From contig JAKQOH010000007.1 of assembly GCA_029565415.1 (NCBI GenBank), positions 44,314 through 108,313 on the forward strand: a stretch of DNA of 64,000 nt, written 5' to 3'. The translations under genes and the position numbers were made by a program. Within the stretch, counting starts at the first letter, position 1; every line of letters starts with the position of its first letter. The notes beneath the pieces are model-generated. The model had not been told where the DNA came from. It saw only the letters and a program-made list of their open reading frames with translations, and ran no database searches. Of the stretch, positions 27,191 to 34,837 are shown one piece after another. This stretch comes from Candidatus Rifleibacteriota bacterium (lineage in GTDB: Bacteria; Riflebacteria; Ozemobacteria; Ozemobacterales; Ozemobacteraceae).

Positions 27191-29970
27191 GCGGGACCCT
27201 CCCATTCGTGACAGGCACCCGCGGGGGAGCCGGGAAGGCTCAGGCGGTGCCAGCGAAACTCCGGCCCCATGATCCGGACCACCCTCTCCGTCGCCACGAT
27301 CCGGGTGGCCGTGCCGAACCGGCTCGCCGCCTCGCACTCGGCGGCTCTCGCGACGACGGGCCCCACGACCGTCACGTCGCGCCGGCCATCGGCCGCGCCG
27401 ACCAGTCCGCAGACGGCCGGGCCGACGTCGATCCCGATGCCATTCTCGATCGTGAACCACCCTGCCGCCGCACGGGCCGCATTGAAACCGGCGAGAGCCG
27501 CGCGCATCTCGGCTGCGGCCCGCAGGGCGCGACGGCACCCCTCCGCTTCCACCTCGCCCGGGGCGGGGCGAAACACCGCGGTCACGGCATCCCCGACGAA
27601 CCGGTCGACATCCCCGCCGTGCCGTCGGATGACCCGTTCCATGCAGGTGAAGTAGTCGTTGAGCATCGCCACGATCTCGCCCGCCGCATACCGTTCGGAA
27701 AGACTCGTGAAGCCTCGGATATCGCTCGAAAGCACGGCGACGGTGATCCGGTCGGCGGAACGCCCCCCGAATGCAGCCTCCCATGCGGCTGACGACAGAT
27801 ACCGCCGCATCCGCTCGCGCTGGCGCAATCCTTCCGCCATCTCGTTGAACGATGCAGCCAGCTCGGCCAGCTCGGTCGGCCCCTCGACCGGCAGAAGCGC
27901 GGGATCGCATCCCGCCGTGACGCGGCGCCCGGCCCGGGTAAGGGCATCGATCGGCCCAGCAATCCGGCGGTTCAGGATCAGGGCGACGCCCGCCACAGGA
28001 ACCAGCGCCGCAAGAAGGCTTCCGAGAATGCTCCAGGACTGGTGGCGCAGGCTGGTCCTGACCCGTTCGAACGGAATCCAGCTCAACAGGCAGGCGCCTG
28101 GAACGATCGATGACGGGTTCGCAACCGTCAGCATCGGCACGCCACCGACATCGACCACCCCTTCGCTGTCCCCCTGGGATCGCAACGCATCGATACTCAG
28201 ACGGACCAGCCCCTCCGAGTTCCCGGAGTTGTCGGGGCAGAGCATCGAATTATACATCAGTCGCAATATCACATCCCCAGGCTCCGCCATCGCCGCGAGC
28301 CGTTTTCCGAACCGCACGATCTCGTCATCGATGAGCAGATTGACGAAGCTCGCTCCGACCGTTTTCCCCGGCCGATCGCGCAACAGGGACCAGTAGATCA
28401 GGGAAGTCCGGCCATACAAGTCGCCCTGGACAATCATGCCGGGCATCTGGAGCATGTGCAGCATGGGATGCCCGTTGCCGATGACATCCGTGGCATCCAG
28501 CCGGATGGCCCGGGTTCCCGAAGCCTCCACTCCCTCAGCATCTCCTCGTGCTTCTTCGACGATCCGGAGGAACACGAGGTTGCCGATCTTGCGGACTCCA
28601 TCGACGAACTGTTTCGTCACATGCCGGCCAACCTGTTTCTGCCAGGCCTTTCCATCCGCCGTGAAACAGATTCCGAAGAATCCATGCTGCTCGATATTCA
28701 ACAGCTCCTGAAGTCTTGTCCTGTCGTCTTCGACGGCAGCCGCGGCGAGGGAACGGGACATACTCGCCATCTCGATCTGCATCGATTCGACATGGTTGCG
28801 CAGATTCCGGTCGGCCGACTCGACGCGCCGTTCGAGAACGGAACCCCAGAACCGGCGGGCGGAAATCCCTGCCTCGGTCATCGCCGCCAGCACGAAACCC
28901 AGGATGGCCCCGAGAGGAACGAGAGAGGCAAGGAAGAACATCGCGAGCACCAGGGCCCGCAGGCCGAGTCCCGTATCCTGGCTGGCCGTCAGGGCGATGG
29001 CCAGTGACGTGCCGCCCTTCCAGGCGAAGACCAGGCAGGCGAGAGCCGCGCCCCAGCGCAGCCAGCCGGGCAGGGCATACGCCCAGCCTGTTCTGCAGCC
29101 GATACCGAGCGTCCGCCCCGCGGGGAGACGGAACGCCATGAAATGCCCCTCCCGCACCGTCCGGATCCGGGCCGCATCGGGATTCAGGCCAAGACTTCGC
29201 CAGGATCGTCCCTGCAGGAGGTGCGACCGGGGGATGGTCAGGCGCCCCCCTTGCTGGATCGCGCAGAAGTCGATTCCGGTATAGCCGAGCACGGCCGCGA
29301 TGCGGCGTTCCTGGAACAGCGGATCCAGAGCGTCGGTCGGGAAACAGCCCAGCCAGCCGCCCCGATTCCGGCTCCACTCGATGTCCTTTCGCAGCAGGCC
29401 GATGCGCAGCCCCCGGCCGGCACCGTCGGTGACCCGCAGAGCGAACGTCGAGGCGTGCCAGATGTCGGGAAGGTCGATGAACGGGGAAAAGAGTCGCTGG
29501 GCCGTTTTCAACGCCGCCCACATCGCCTCGTTCTCGGCATCGGTCATCGTCTGCCGGTGATTCTGCCAGGTTTTCAGGATGACCCCGTTCCAGATGGCCT
29601 CGAGATCCGCCGCCTGGGACGCAGGATACCCCGGCGTGAGCAGCCGGCCATCGCCGTCGAACTCCCACAGATGCGCGCCGGAAACCCGTGCGTCCGTGCC
29701 GGGCGGCACCTTCCGGCCCAGGGCGATCTCGAGGGCATGGTGCAGCGTCGCTTTCCGCCCGAACTCGGGATCCTGCGCCAGGCCGACGAAAAATCGCTGT
29801 TCGTCGGTCGCCTCGCCCAGCCGCCGGGCCGCTTCCACCAGCTTCACCGCCGCCTCATCAGCATCTTTCCGGCGGGCGTCACGGATGGTCCATTCGGCGA
29901 GCAGGAGAAAACAGACCGTGACGAGCAGAATGCCCGCCCGCATCGAATGCCCGTGAGCCGTCGAGATCAT
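27187..29970 (-). CDS. Class III cyclase-like receptor 3 (most degenerate)
   Basis: 927 residues, first gene of the three. Membrane helix (GILLVTVCFLLLAEWTI), large sensor region, two helices (GAALACLVFAWKG; ALVLAMFFLASLVPLGAILGF), second sensor, helix (LGSLLAALVPVAGVALIL), HAMP, cyclase. The metal Asp residues remain (VLSSDIRGF, Asp750; FVGDAVTAVF, Asp794). The base-recognition Lys is Arg (DVDRF, Arg790), and GDxVNxAARLE has become GPVVARAAECE, so Asp, Asn and Arg are all gone. It should not work as a standard cyclase homodimer. It might pair with one of the neighbours, each of which has lost different residues. Confidence 0.85.
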   Translation of the reverse strand: MISTAHGHSMRAGILLVTVCFLLLAEWTIRDARRKDADEAAVKLVEAARRLGEATDEQRFFVGLAQDPEFGRKATLHHALEIALGRKVPPGTDARVSGAHLWEFDGDGRLLTPGYPASQAADLEAIWNGVILKTWQNHRQTMTDAENEAMWAALKTAQRLFSPFIDLPDIWHASTFALRVTDGAGRGLRIGLLRKDIEWSRNRGGWLGCFPTDALDPLFQERRIAAVLGYTGIDFCAIQQGGRLTIPRSHLLQGRSWRSLGLNPDAARIRTVREGHFMAFRLPAGRTLGIGCRTGWAYALPGWLRWGAALACLVFAWKGGTSLAIALTASQDTGLGLRALVLAMFFLASLVPLGAILGFVLAAMTEAGISARRFWGSVLERRVESADRNLRNHVESMQIEMASMSRSLAAAAVEDDRTRLQELLNIEQHGFFGICFTADGKAWQKQVGRHVTKQFVDGVRKIGNLVFLRIVEEARGDAEGVEASGTRAIRLDATDVIGNGHPMLHMLQMPGMIVQGDLYGRTSLIYWSLLRDRPGKTVGASFVNLLIDDEIVRFGKRLAAMAEPGDVILRLMYNSMLCPDNSGNSEGLVRLSIDALRSQGDSEGVVDVGGVPMLTVANPSSIVPGACLLSWIPFERVRTSLRHQSWSILGSLLAALVPVAGVALILNRRIAGPIDALTRAGRRVTAGCDPALLPVEGPTELAELAASFNEMAEGLRQRERMRRYLSSAAWEAAFGGRSADRITVAVLSSDIRGFTSLSERYAAGEIVAMLNDYFTCMERVIRRHGGDVDRFVGDAVTAVFRPAPGEVEAEGCRRALRAAAEMRAALAGFNAARAAAGWFTIENGIGIDVGPAVCGLVGAADGRRDVTVVGPVVARAAECEAASRFGTATRIVATERVVRIMGPEFRWHRLSLPGSPAGACHEWEGPA

Positions 29971-30113
29971 GATCGTTCATTCTACCCTGACGATTCCCCC
30001 GCGTCACCGGCCGGGGCATCCGCCCCCCGAGCCGTTTTCGCCCGCCTGGCTCAGAGGGGAGGCCGGATCGGCCGATACTAGGAGAAGAATCCATTCCGGA
30101 GGCAGATACGGGT

Positions 30114-31472
30114 ATGAACGCTTTCTTCGTCGGCATCGGCGGCATGGGCATGAGCGGCCTCGCAAAGATCCTTCACACGGCAGGAAACCGGGTTGCGGGC
30201 TCGGACCGGGCACTCGACGGGGATTACTGCCGCCGGCTGCGGGAGCTCGGCATCGCGATCTATCCACAGGATGGGGACGGTCCCCGCCGGTTCCTCGTGG
30301 AAACGGGGTTGCGCGCCGAAGACGTGGTCATCGTCAAATCCACCGCCGTCGAGGACAAGGTTCCCGATATCGGCACGGCCCGGGAACTGGGCATCCGCGA
30401 GATCATGCGTTCCGACCTGCTCGCCGACATGTTCAACACGACCCGCGGCATCGCCGTGGGCGGCACGGCCGGCAAGACGACGACGACCGGGCTCATCGCC
30501 TGGGTGCTCAAATTCGCGGGCCTCGACCCCTCCTGCGCCGTGGGCGGCATCATGACCGGCCTCGAAACGAACGCCTTCCGGGGCGCCGGGCCGCATTTCG
30601 TGATCGAAGCCGATGAGTCGGACGGCTCGATCGTGAAATACACCCCGTTCATCTCCCTCATCACGAACATCTCCCGGGATCACAAGTCGCTCGACGAGCT
30701 GAAGGAGCTGTTCGGGCAGTTCCTCGGCCACACCTCCCCCTCCGGAGCCTGCATCGTCTGCGGTGACGACCCGCATCTGCCGGCCCTTGCCGTCCGCGCC
30801 GGGGGCAGGGTGATCCGGTACGGCTTCGGAGCGGAAAACGATCTGCGGGCCGAACATGTGGTGATCGGAGCGGATCATGTCCGGTTCTCCGTCGAGGGGA
30901 TGCCCTTCGAGATCCGTCTGCCAGGGAACCACAACGTCCTCAACGCGCTGGCGACGATCGCGGTCGCGCGGTTTCTCGGGATTTCCGACGAGCGGACGGC
31001 CGAGGCGATGAAGGCCTTTCCCGGGATGAAGCGCCGGTTCGAGCATGTCGGCACGGCACGCGGCGTCACGGTCATCGATGACTTCGCCCACAATCCCGCC
31101 GAGATCGCCGCGGCGATCCGAACGGCCCGCCAGGCTTCGCGGCGGCGGTTCATCGTCTACCAGCCCCACGGGTTCGGACCAACCCGGTTCACGCGGGATG
31201 ATCTGGTGCGGGTGTTCACCGATCTCACGAGCGACGAGTTTTTGTATCTGGACGACATTTTTTACGGCGGCGGCACGGTCGAGAAGGACATCTCCTCGAA
31301 GGAGATCATCGACGAGGTGCGCCGGGGCTTTTCGAACGCCTACTACCACGGAAGTCGGGACATGATCGTCACCGAGATCGTGCGCGAGGCGCGGGAGGGT
31401 GATATGGTATTGGTGATGGGTGCCCGCGACGTGAACACGATCTGTCGCCGCATCCTCGACTGTCTTCAATGA
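30114..31472 (+). CDS. Mur ligase family protein, MurC/Mpl-like
   Basis: 452 residues with the three Mur-ligase domains: N-terminal Rossmann (FFVGIGGMGMSGLAKIL), central ATPase (GGTAGKTTTT at 116-125, EADESDGSIVKYTP, TNISRDHKSLDEL) and C-terminal domain (VIDDFAHNPAEIAAAI, ending MVLVMGARDVNTI). The pattern is that of MurC and Mpl, which add L-Ala or tripeptide to UDP-MurNAc. Two family residues differ: the P-loop reads GTAGK, not GTHGK, and the C-terminal motif reads DDFAHNP rather than DDYGHHP. It is not in a dcw cluster, so it may be a second, recycling or specialised ligase. GGAGG precedes the ATG. Confidence 0.8.
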   Translation: MNAFFVGIGGMGMSGLAKILHTAGNRVAGSDRALDGDYCRRLRELGIAIYPQDGDGPRRFLVETGLRAEDVVIVKSTAVEDKVPDIGTARELGIREIMRSDLLADMFNTTRGIAVGGTAGKTTTTGLIAWVLKFAGLDPSCAVGGIMTGLETNAFRGAGPHFVIEADESDGSIVKYTPFISLITNISRDHKSLDELKELFGQFLGHTSPSGACIVCGDDPHLPALAVRAGGRVIRYGFGAENDLRAEHVVIGADHVRFSVEGMPFEIRLPGNHNVLNALATIAVARFLGISDERTAEAMKAFPGMKRRFEHVGTARGVTVIDDFAHNPAEIAAAIRTARQASRRRFIVYQPHGFGPTRFTRDDLVRVFTDLTSDEFLYLDDIFYGGGTVEKDISSKEIIDEVRRGFSNAYYHGSRDMIVTEIVREAREGDMVLVMGARDVNTICRRILDCLQ

Positions 31473-31500
31473 CAGCGAACCCGAGACGAAAGGAACGGCC

Positions 31501-32181
31501 ATGCCCCTCTCCCTGCTGTTCGCCCTGCCCCCCGGTCCGCTGCGGATAGGTCTCGTCGAGGCCGATGGGGTGCGTGTCGGACCGTCGCGGCCGGAGTATC
31601 TGCGTCGCATCGAAGAGGAAGTCCGGAGCCGGATTTCCCCGGATTACGTCTACCCGGATCCTCTCCAGAAAGGCATCCGGAGCCTGCTGAAAACCTGGGG
31701 GTTCCACCCCTCGGGCCGCAACCGGCCTGCCTCGGAATTTCTCGTGAAGGATATCCAGGTCCGCGGAACGTTCAATCCGATCAACGTCGTGGTCGACATC
31801 AACAACCACCTGTCGCTGATCTCGCATCTCCCGATCAGCATCCTCGACCTGGACAAAACGGGGGAGAAGCTTTCCATGCGCCTCGGCATGGAGAACGAAA
31901 GCTACGTCTTCAATCGCGAGGGACAGGAGCTCGCGCTCAAGAATCTGCTCGTCGTCGCCCGCGCCGAAGACGATCTGCAGGCGGTCGGGAGCCCCGTCAA
32001 GGACTCCCAGGCAACGAAAGTGTTCGAGACGACGCGCCGGGTGGTCGGCGTTGTCTACACCACCCGCAATCTTTCCCCCGACGAGGAGTTCGGCTCCTTC
32101 CTCGAACGGTTCTGCGAGCTGTTGCGGACCGAAGCCGGCGCCGACCGCGCCTCCTGGCAGATCCTGGACCAGACGCGCTAA
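31501..32181 (+). CDS. B3/B4 tRNA-binding-domain protein
   Basis: 226 residues. The centre and C-terminal part match the B3/B4 domain of phenylalanyl-tRNA synthetase beta chain found as a free-standing protein: FNPINVVVDINNHLSLISHLPISILDLDK, then VGSPVKDSQATKVFETTRRVVGVVY. Free-standing B3/B4 proteins are thought to bind or edit mischarged tRNA or free aminoacyl groups; the function of most is untested. The gene follows the Mur ligase gene by 28 bases with AAAGGA before the ATG, so the two are probably co-transcribed, though no metabolic link is obvious. Confidence 0.78.
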   Translation: MPLSLLFALPPGPLRIGLVEADGVRVGPSRPEYLRRIEEEVRSRISPDYVYPDPLQKGIRSLLKTWGFHPSGRNRPASEFLVKDIQVRGTFNPINVVVDINNHLSLISHLPISILDLDKTGEKLSMRLGMENESYVFNREGQELALKNLLVVARAEDDLQAVGSPVKDSQATKVFETTRRVVGVVYTTRNLSPDEEFGSFLERFCELLRTEAGADRASWQILDQTR

Positions 32182-32232
32182 CACCGAAGGGCCGGGAAGG
32201 AAATAGTTTTACATATAATATGGAGGCGGATG

Positions 32233-32496
32233 ATGAGAAGGAAACTCGGAGCCCTGTTCCTGTCGTTCCTGCTGGCACTGGCCACGGCCGGCTGTTCCGA
32301 AGAGGGCAAGCTCGAAGACCAGATGCAATCGAAGGATCCGGACGTGCGGAAGGAAGCGGCCCTCAAACTCGGTGAGCGCGGCACGCCCAATGCCCTGCGC
32401 ATCCTCCAGCTTCACGAGGACGATCCGGATTTCGCCGTGCGCAACACCGTACTCGAGCAGGTGAAGCGGATCAACAAGCAGACGTTCATGAAGTGA
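32233..32496 (+). CDS. Small lipoprotein with HEAT-like repeat
   Basis: About 87 residues. Signal peptide with lipobox (LLALATAGCSEEG), then one HEAT/armadillo-type helical repeat (SKDPDVRKEAALKLGERGTPNALRIL ... DPDFAVRNTVLEQVKRI). GGAGG lies 6 bases before the ATG at 32233; a second ATG sits three bases earlier. An AT-rich promoter-like stretch (CATATAATAT, 32212-32221) is just upstream. Its stop codon is part of a small hairpin shared with the convergent acylphosphatase gene. Probably an envelope scaffold protein; function unknown. Confidence 0.75.
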   Translation: MRRKLGALFLSFLLALATAGCSEEGKLEDQMQSKDPDVRKEAALKLGERGTPNALRILQLHEDDPDFAVRNTVLEQVKRINKQTFMK

Positions 32497-32511
32497 GCCG
32501 GAGCCGGCTCA
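32494..32511. terminator. Hairpin spanning two convergent stop codons
   Basis: TGAGCCG-GAGC-CGGCTCA is a 7-bp perfect stem with a 4-base loop. Its first three bases are the stop of the lipoprotein gene and its last three are, on the minus strand, the stop of the acylphosphatase gene. There is no clear T-run, so termination strength is uncertain. Confidence 0.4.
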
Positions 32512-32805
32512 GGAAAACCGGATCTCGAAGCTTTTCGATGTGGGAAGTTCCAGCCAGGTTTCGTCGATGATCTCGAGCCGCTCGACCGAGGCGAAGAGCG
32601 GCCCCTTGCCGAGCACCTCGAGATAGGCGTCGACGGCCGCGAGCGTTCCTTCGGCGCAGAACTCGACGGCCCCGTCCCGCCGGTTCATCACCCACCCCGT
32701 CACGCCGCAGGCGGCCGCCTGCCGGCGTGCGAACGAACGGAATCCCACCCCCTGCACGAAGCCGTGCACGAAGCCGCGGACCCGCCGGAGCCGCTCGGCC
32801 GCCAC
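32509..32805 (-). CDS. acyP: Acylphosphatase
   Basis: 98 residues, the standard length. The phosphate-binding signature GFVQGVGFRSFARRQA contains the catalytic Arg, and GWVMNRRDGAVEFCAEG contains the catalytic Asn. It hydrolyses acyl phosphates such as carbamoyl phosphate or 1,3-bisphosphoglycerate in the cytoplasm. It starts one base before the end of the upstream ATPase gene region and is likely co-transcribed with it. Confidence 0.93.
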   Translation of the reverse strand: MAAERLRRVRGFVHGFVQGVGFRSFARRQAAACGVTGWVMNRRDGAVEFCAEGTLAAVDAYLEVLGKGPLFASVERLEIIDETWLELPTSKSFEIRFS

Positions 32806-32806
32806 C

Positions 32807-34798
32807 TCAGGGCCTTCCCAGCGGGATGGACGGTCCCTCCCAGGAGCGCATCAGATCGCGCTGATACAGGAAGAGCACGGCGGCACGATTCCCCGCGCGG
32901 GTGTGCAGCAGGCGCAGCAGACTGAACGTGTCGTTGCGTTGCCGGGTGCCGGTGGCCGCCTGATACAGCCGCTTTTCGAGGCTGTCGGCCACGGCCGGAT
33001 CGACCTTGCCCTGGGACATCGCCAGGAATTTGCGCAGGTTCACCCGTTCGCTCGTGAGGTGCAGCAGGGAATCCGTCCCCGCCTGCCAGCGCTCCAGCAG
33101 CTCGACATCCGGCCCGTCGACGAAGTGGGGCCGGGGGAATGCGCCGGCGGCCAGGTGCAGGGAGGCGAGAACCGTGAACCCCTGATCCGCCGCGATCTGG
33201 CGCAACCGGCTTAGAAACGGCAGGACGCGTCCAAGGTCTTCCGAGCGGAGGGATTCGACGATCAGAACCCGGCCGGCGGCAGCGGGCACCATCTTCATCA
33301 GCTCGGCCAGGGCATCGGCATCGAAGGGCGGAATCGCGCTGTCCGAGCCGCGCAGATACAATCCATCCCGCACCGCGTTCGCCACGGCCTCATACAGGTT
33401 CTTCAGCTTCGGCCGCGCTGCGTCCCCCTCGGGGCCGCGCAGGGCGGCCCGCGCCGCGAGTTCCCCGGCGGGAATCCGACCCAGCCAGGCCGCGACACGC
33501 ACCATCAGCTCGTCGGCGGTATGTTCGGATGAAATATATAATACTCCATATTTTGTCGAGAGGTGCATCGCCTGCTGGAGCAGGAAGGCCGCCTTGCCCT
33601 CCTCCCGGCCGCCGACGATGAGGTGGAGGCGGTTCTGCTGCCAGCCGCCCCCCAGGTGCCGGTTCAGCTCGGTCCAGGGGGTGGGCAGCACGGTTTCGTC
33701 GGCTGCCCCGATCTTCCCGGCGCGTTCGGCCGCCTCGGCCCGGAAGGGCCGGAACTCGTCCGGCCGGCGGCCGGCAGGGGCCGGAGCGCGGGATTCGATT
33801 CCCAGGCCGGCCTCGAGGCCTGCAGCGAATCCGCCGCCCGCCCCTGCAGGCACCGCCGTCGCGGCAGGGGTCGCCGGAGTCGGAACCGCGCCGGCGGCAG
33901 CCGCCCCGCCGCGGGCGGACTCCAGAGCCTGCTTCGCTGCGGGAACGAGGGCCGGCTTCGCCTCGAGGAACTTCAGCCAGGTCCTCACTTCGCGCACGCA
34001 CTCGTCGAGGGTCCGTTTCTTTCCGCAGAAATCCGAGAATGCCGCCGTTCCATAAGCGAAGTGCGACGCCCCGACCCCCACCTTCGGCCGGTGCAGAGCC
34101 GGATGGACGGCCCCGGGCACCAGGAGGGGCACCCCGAACGTCGCCGTGGTGAGCAGCAGCGTACGGTCCGTCGTCCGCACCAACCGGCCGGCTCCGGCCC
34201 GGATGCCGCCCAGCGTGATCAGCAACTGCCGGTACCGTTCGGGCAGACTCGGCTCCGTCGGGGCGCCGAACACGTCCGGGTGCACCTCGACGGTGATCTC
34301 CTCGGGGGTGGCCGTCATGAACATCGCATCCTGCGGCACGCCGAGCTTCTTCAGCCCGTCGATGAAGCGCACCGTGTCGTCATAGACGTTCTGGAAGCCG
34401 AGCACCTCTCCCGACGGCTTGTAGGGCTTCCCGTCCACGAGGATAAGCGTCCGCTCATCCCGCAGCAGCGCCTCGAGCTCGGGCCTGGCCGGAAGCTCAG
34501 GGAGGCGTTTTCCGGCCGACTCGAGCTGGATGCTCATCCCGTCGCAAGCGCACTCGTCGAGGAGGAGATCAGCCGCACGCCGGATCGCATGGGTTGCCGT
34601 GAACGGCCCGGCAAGCGGTAATATTTTTGAAGCTATTCCTCTTGCAACGAGTTCGGCATCATCCTCCTCGAACCAGAACGGAGATCGGGAAAGCCCCTCC
34701 TGATGGACCTTCAGCAGGTCCGGCAGGGTCTTGAGCTCGTAGATCGCCGGGTCCTTCCCGGTCGCGGCTCCGAACGTGACAAGGCATCGCAGCGACAT
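32807..34798 (-). CDS. DnaB-like RecA-fold ATPase with unknown N-terminal domain
   Basis: 663 residues. Residues about 365-640 resemble the C-terminal domain of DnaB/RadA helicases: TPWTELNRHLGGGWQQNRLHLIVGG, YGVLYISSEHTADELMVRVAAWLGRIPAGEL, GRVLIVESLR, GFTVLASLHLA. The Walker A equivalent is GGREEGKAA: the Lys is kept but the following Ser/Thr is Ala, so ATP binding may be altered. The N-terminal 280 residues are not recognised; a 90-residue Ala/Gly/Pro linker separates the halves. Not a replicative DnaB by length and context (acylphosphatase, alkaline phosphatase neighbours). CAGGAGAGG precedes the ATG. Two AT-rich islands lie in it (33531-33555, 34618-34640). Confidence 0.68.
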   Translation of the reverse strand: MSLRCLVTFGAATGKDPAIYELKTLPDLLKVHQEGLSRSPFWFEEDDAELVARGIASKILPLAGPFTATHAIRRAADLLLDECACDGMSIQLESAGKRLPELPARPELEALLRDERTLILVDGKPYKPSGEVLGFQNVYDDTVRFIDGLKKLGVPQDAMFMTATPEEITVEVHPDVFGAPTEPSLPERYRQLLITLGGIRAGAGRLVRTTDRTLLLTTATFGVPLLVPGAVHPALHRPKVGVGASHFAYGTAAFSDFCGKKRTLDECVREVRTWLKFLEAKPALVPAAKQALESARGGAAAAGAVPTPATPAATAVPAGAGGGFAAGLEAGLGIESRAPAPAGRRPDEFRPFRAEAAERAGKIGAADETVLPTPWTELNRHLGGGWQQNRLHLIVGGREEGKAAFLLQQAMHLSTKYGVLYISSEHTADELMVRVAAWLGRIPAGELAARAALRGPEGDAARPKLKNLYEAVANAVRDGLYLRGSDSAIPPFDADALAELMKMVPAAAGRVLIVESLRSEDLGRVLPFLSRLRQIAADQGFTVLASLHLAAGAFPRPHFVDGPDVELLERWQAGTDSLLHLTSERVNLRKFLAMSQGKVDPAVADSLEKRLYQAATGTRQRNDTFSLLRLLHTRAGNRAAVLFLYQRDLMRSWEGPSIPLGRP

Positions 34799-34837
34799 GA
34801 CATCCTCTCCTGCGTCCGACGGCGGTTCCCGCCGCGG

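Noticed and set aside
24358..27910. Upstream extensions of the cyclase-like frames (24357-24498 and 27190-27910), which would give fused or much longer proteins
   Set aside because: They overlap the well-supported coding end of the neighbouring gene in another frame and have no ribosome site, whereas the TTG at 27190 has GGGAGGG.
32807..34798. Replicative DnaB helicase
   Set aside because: The P-loop lacks Ser/Thr, the N-terminal half is unrelated to the DnaB collar domain, and the context is not replication.
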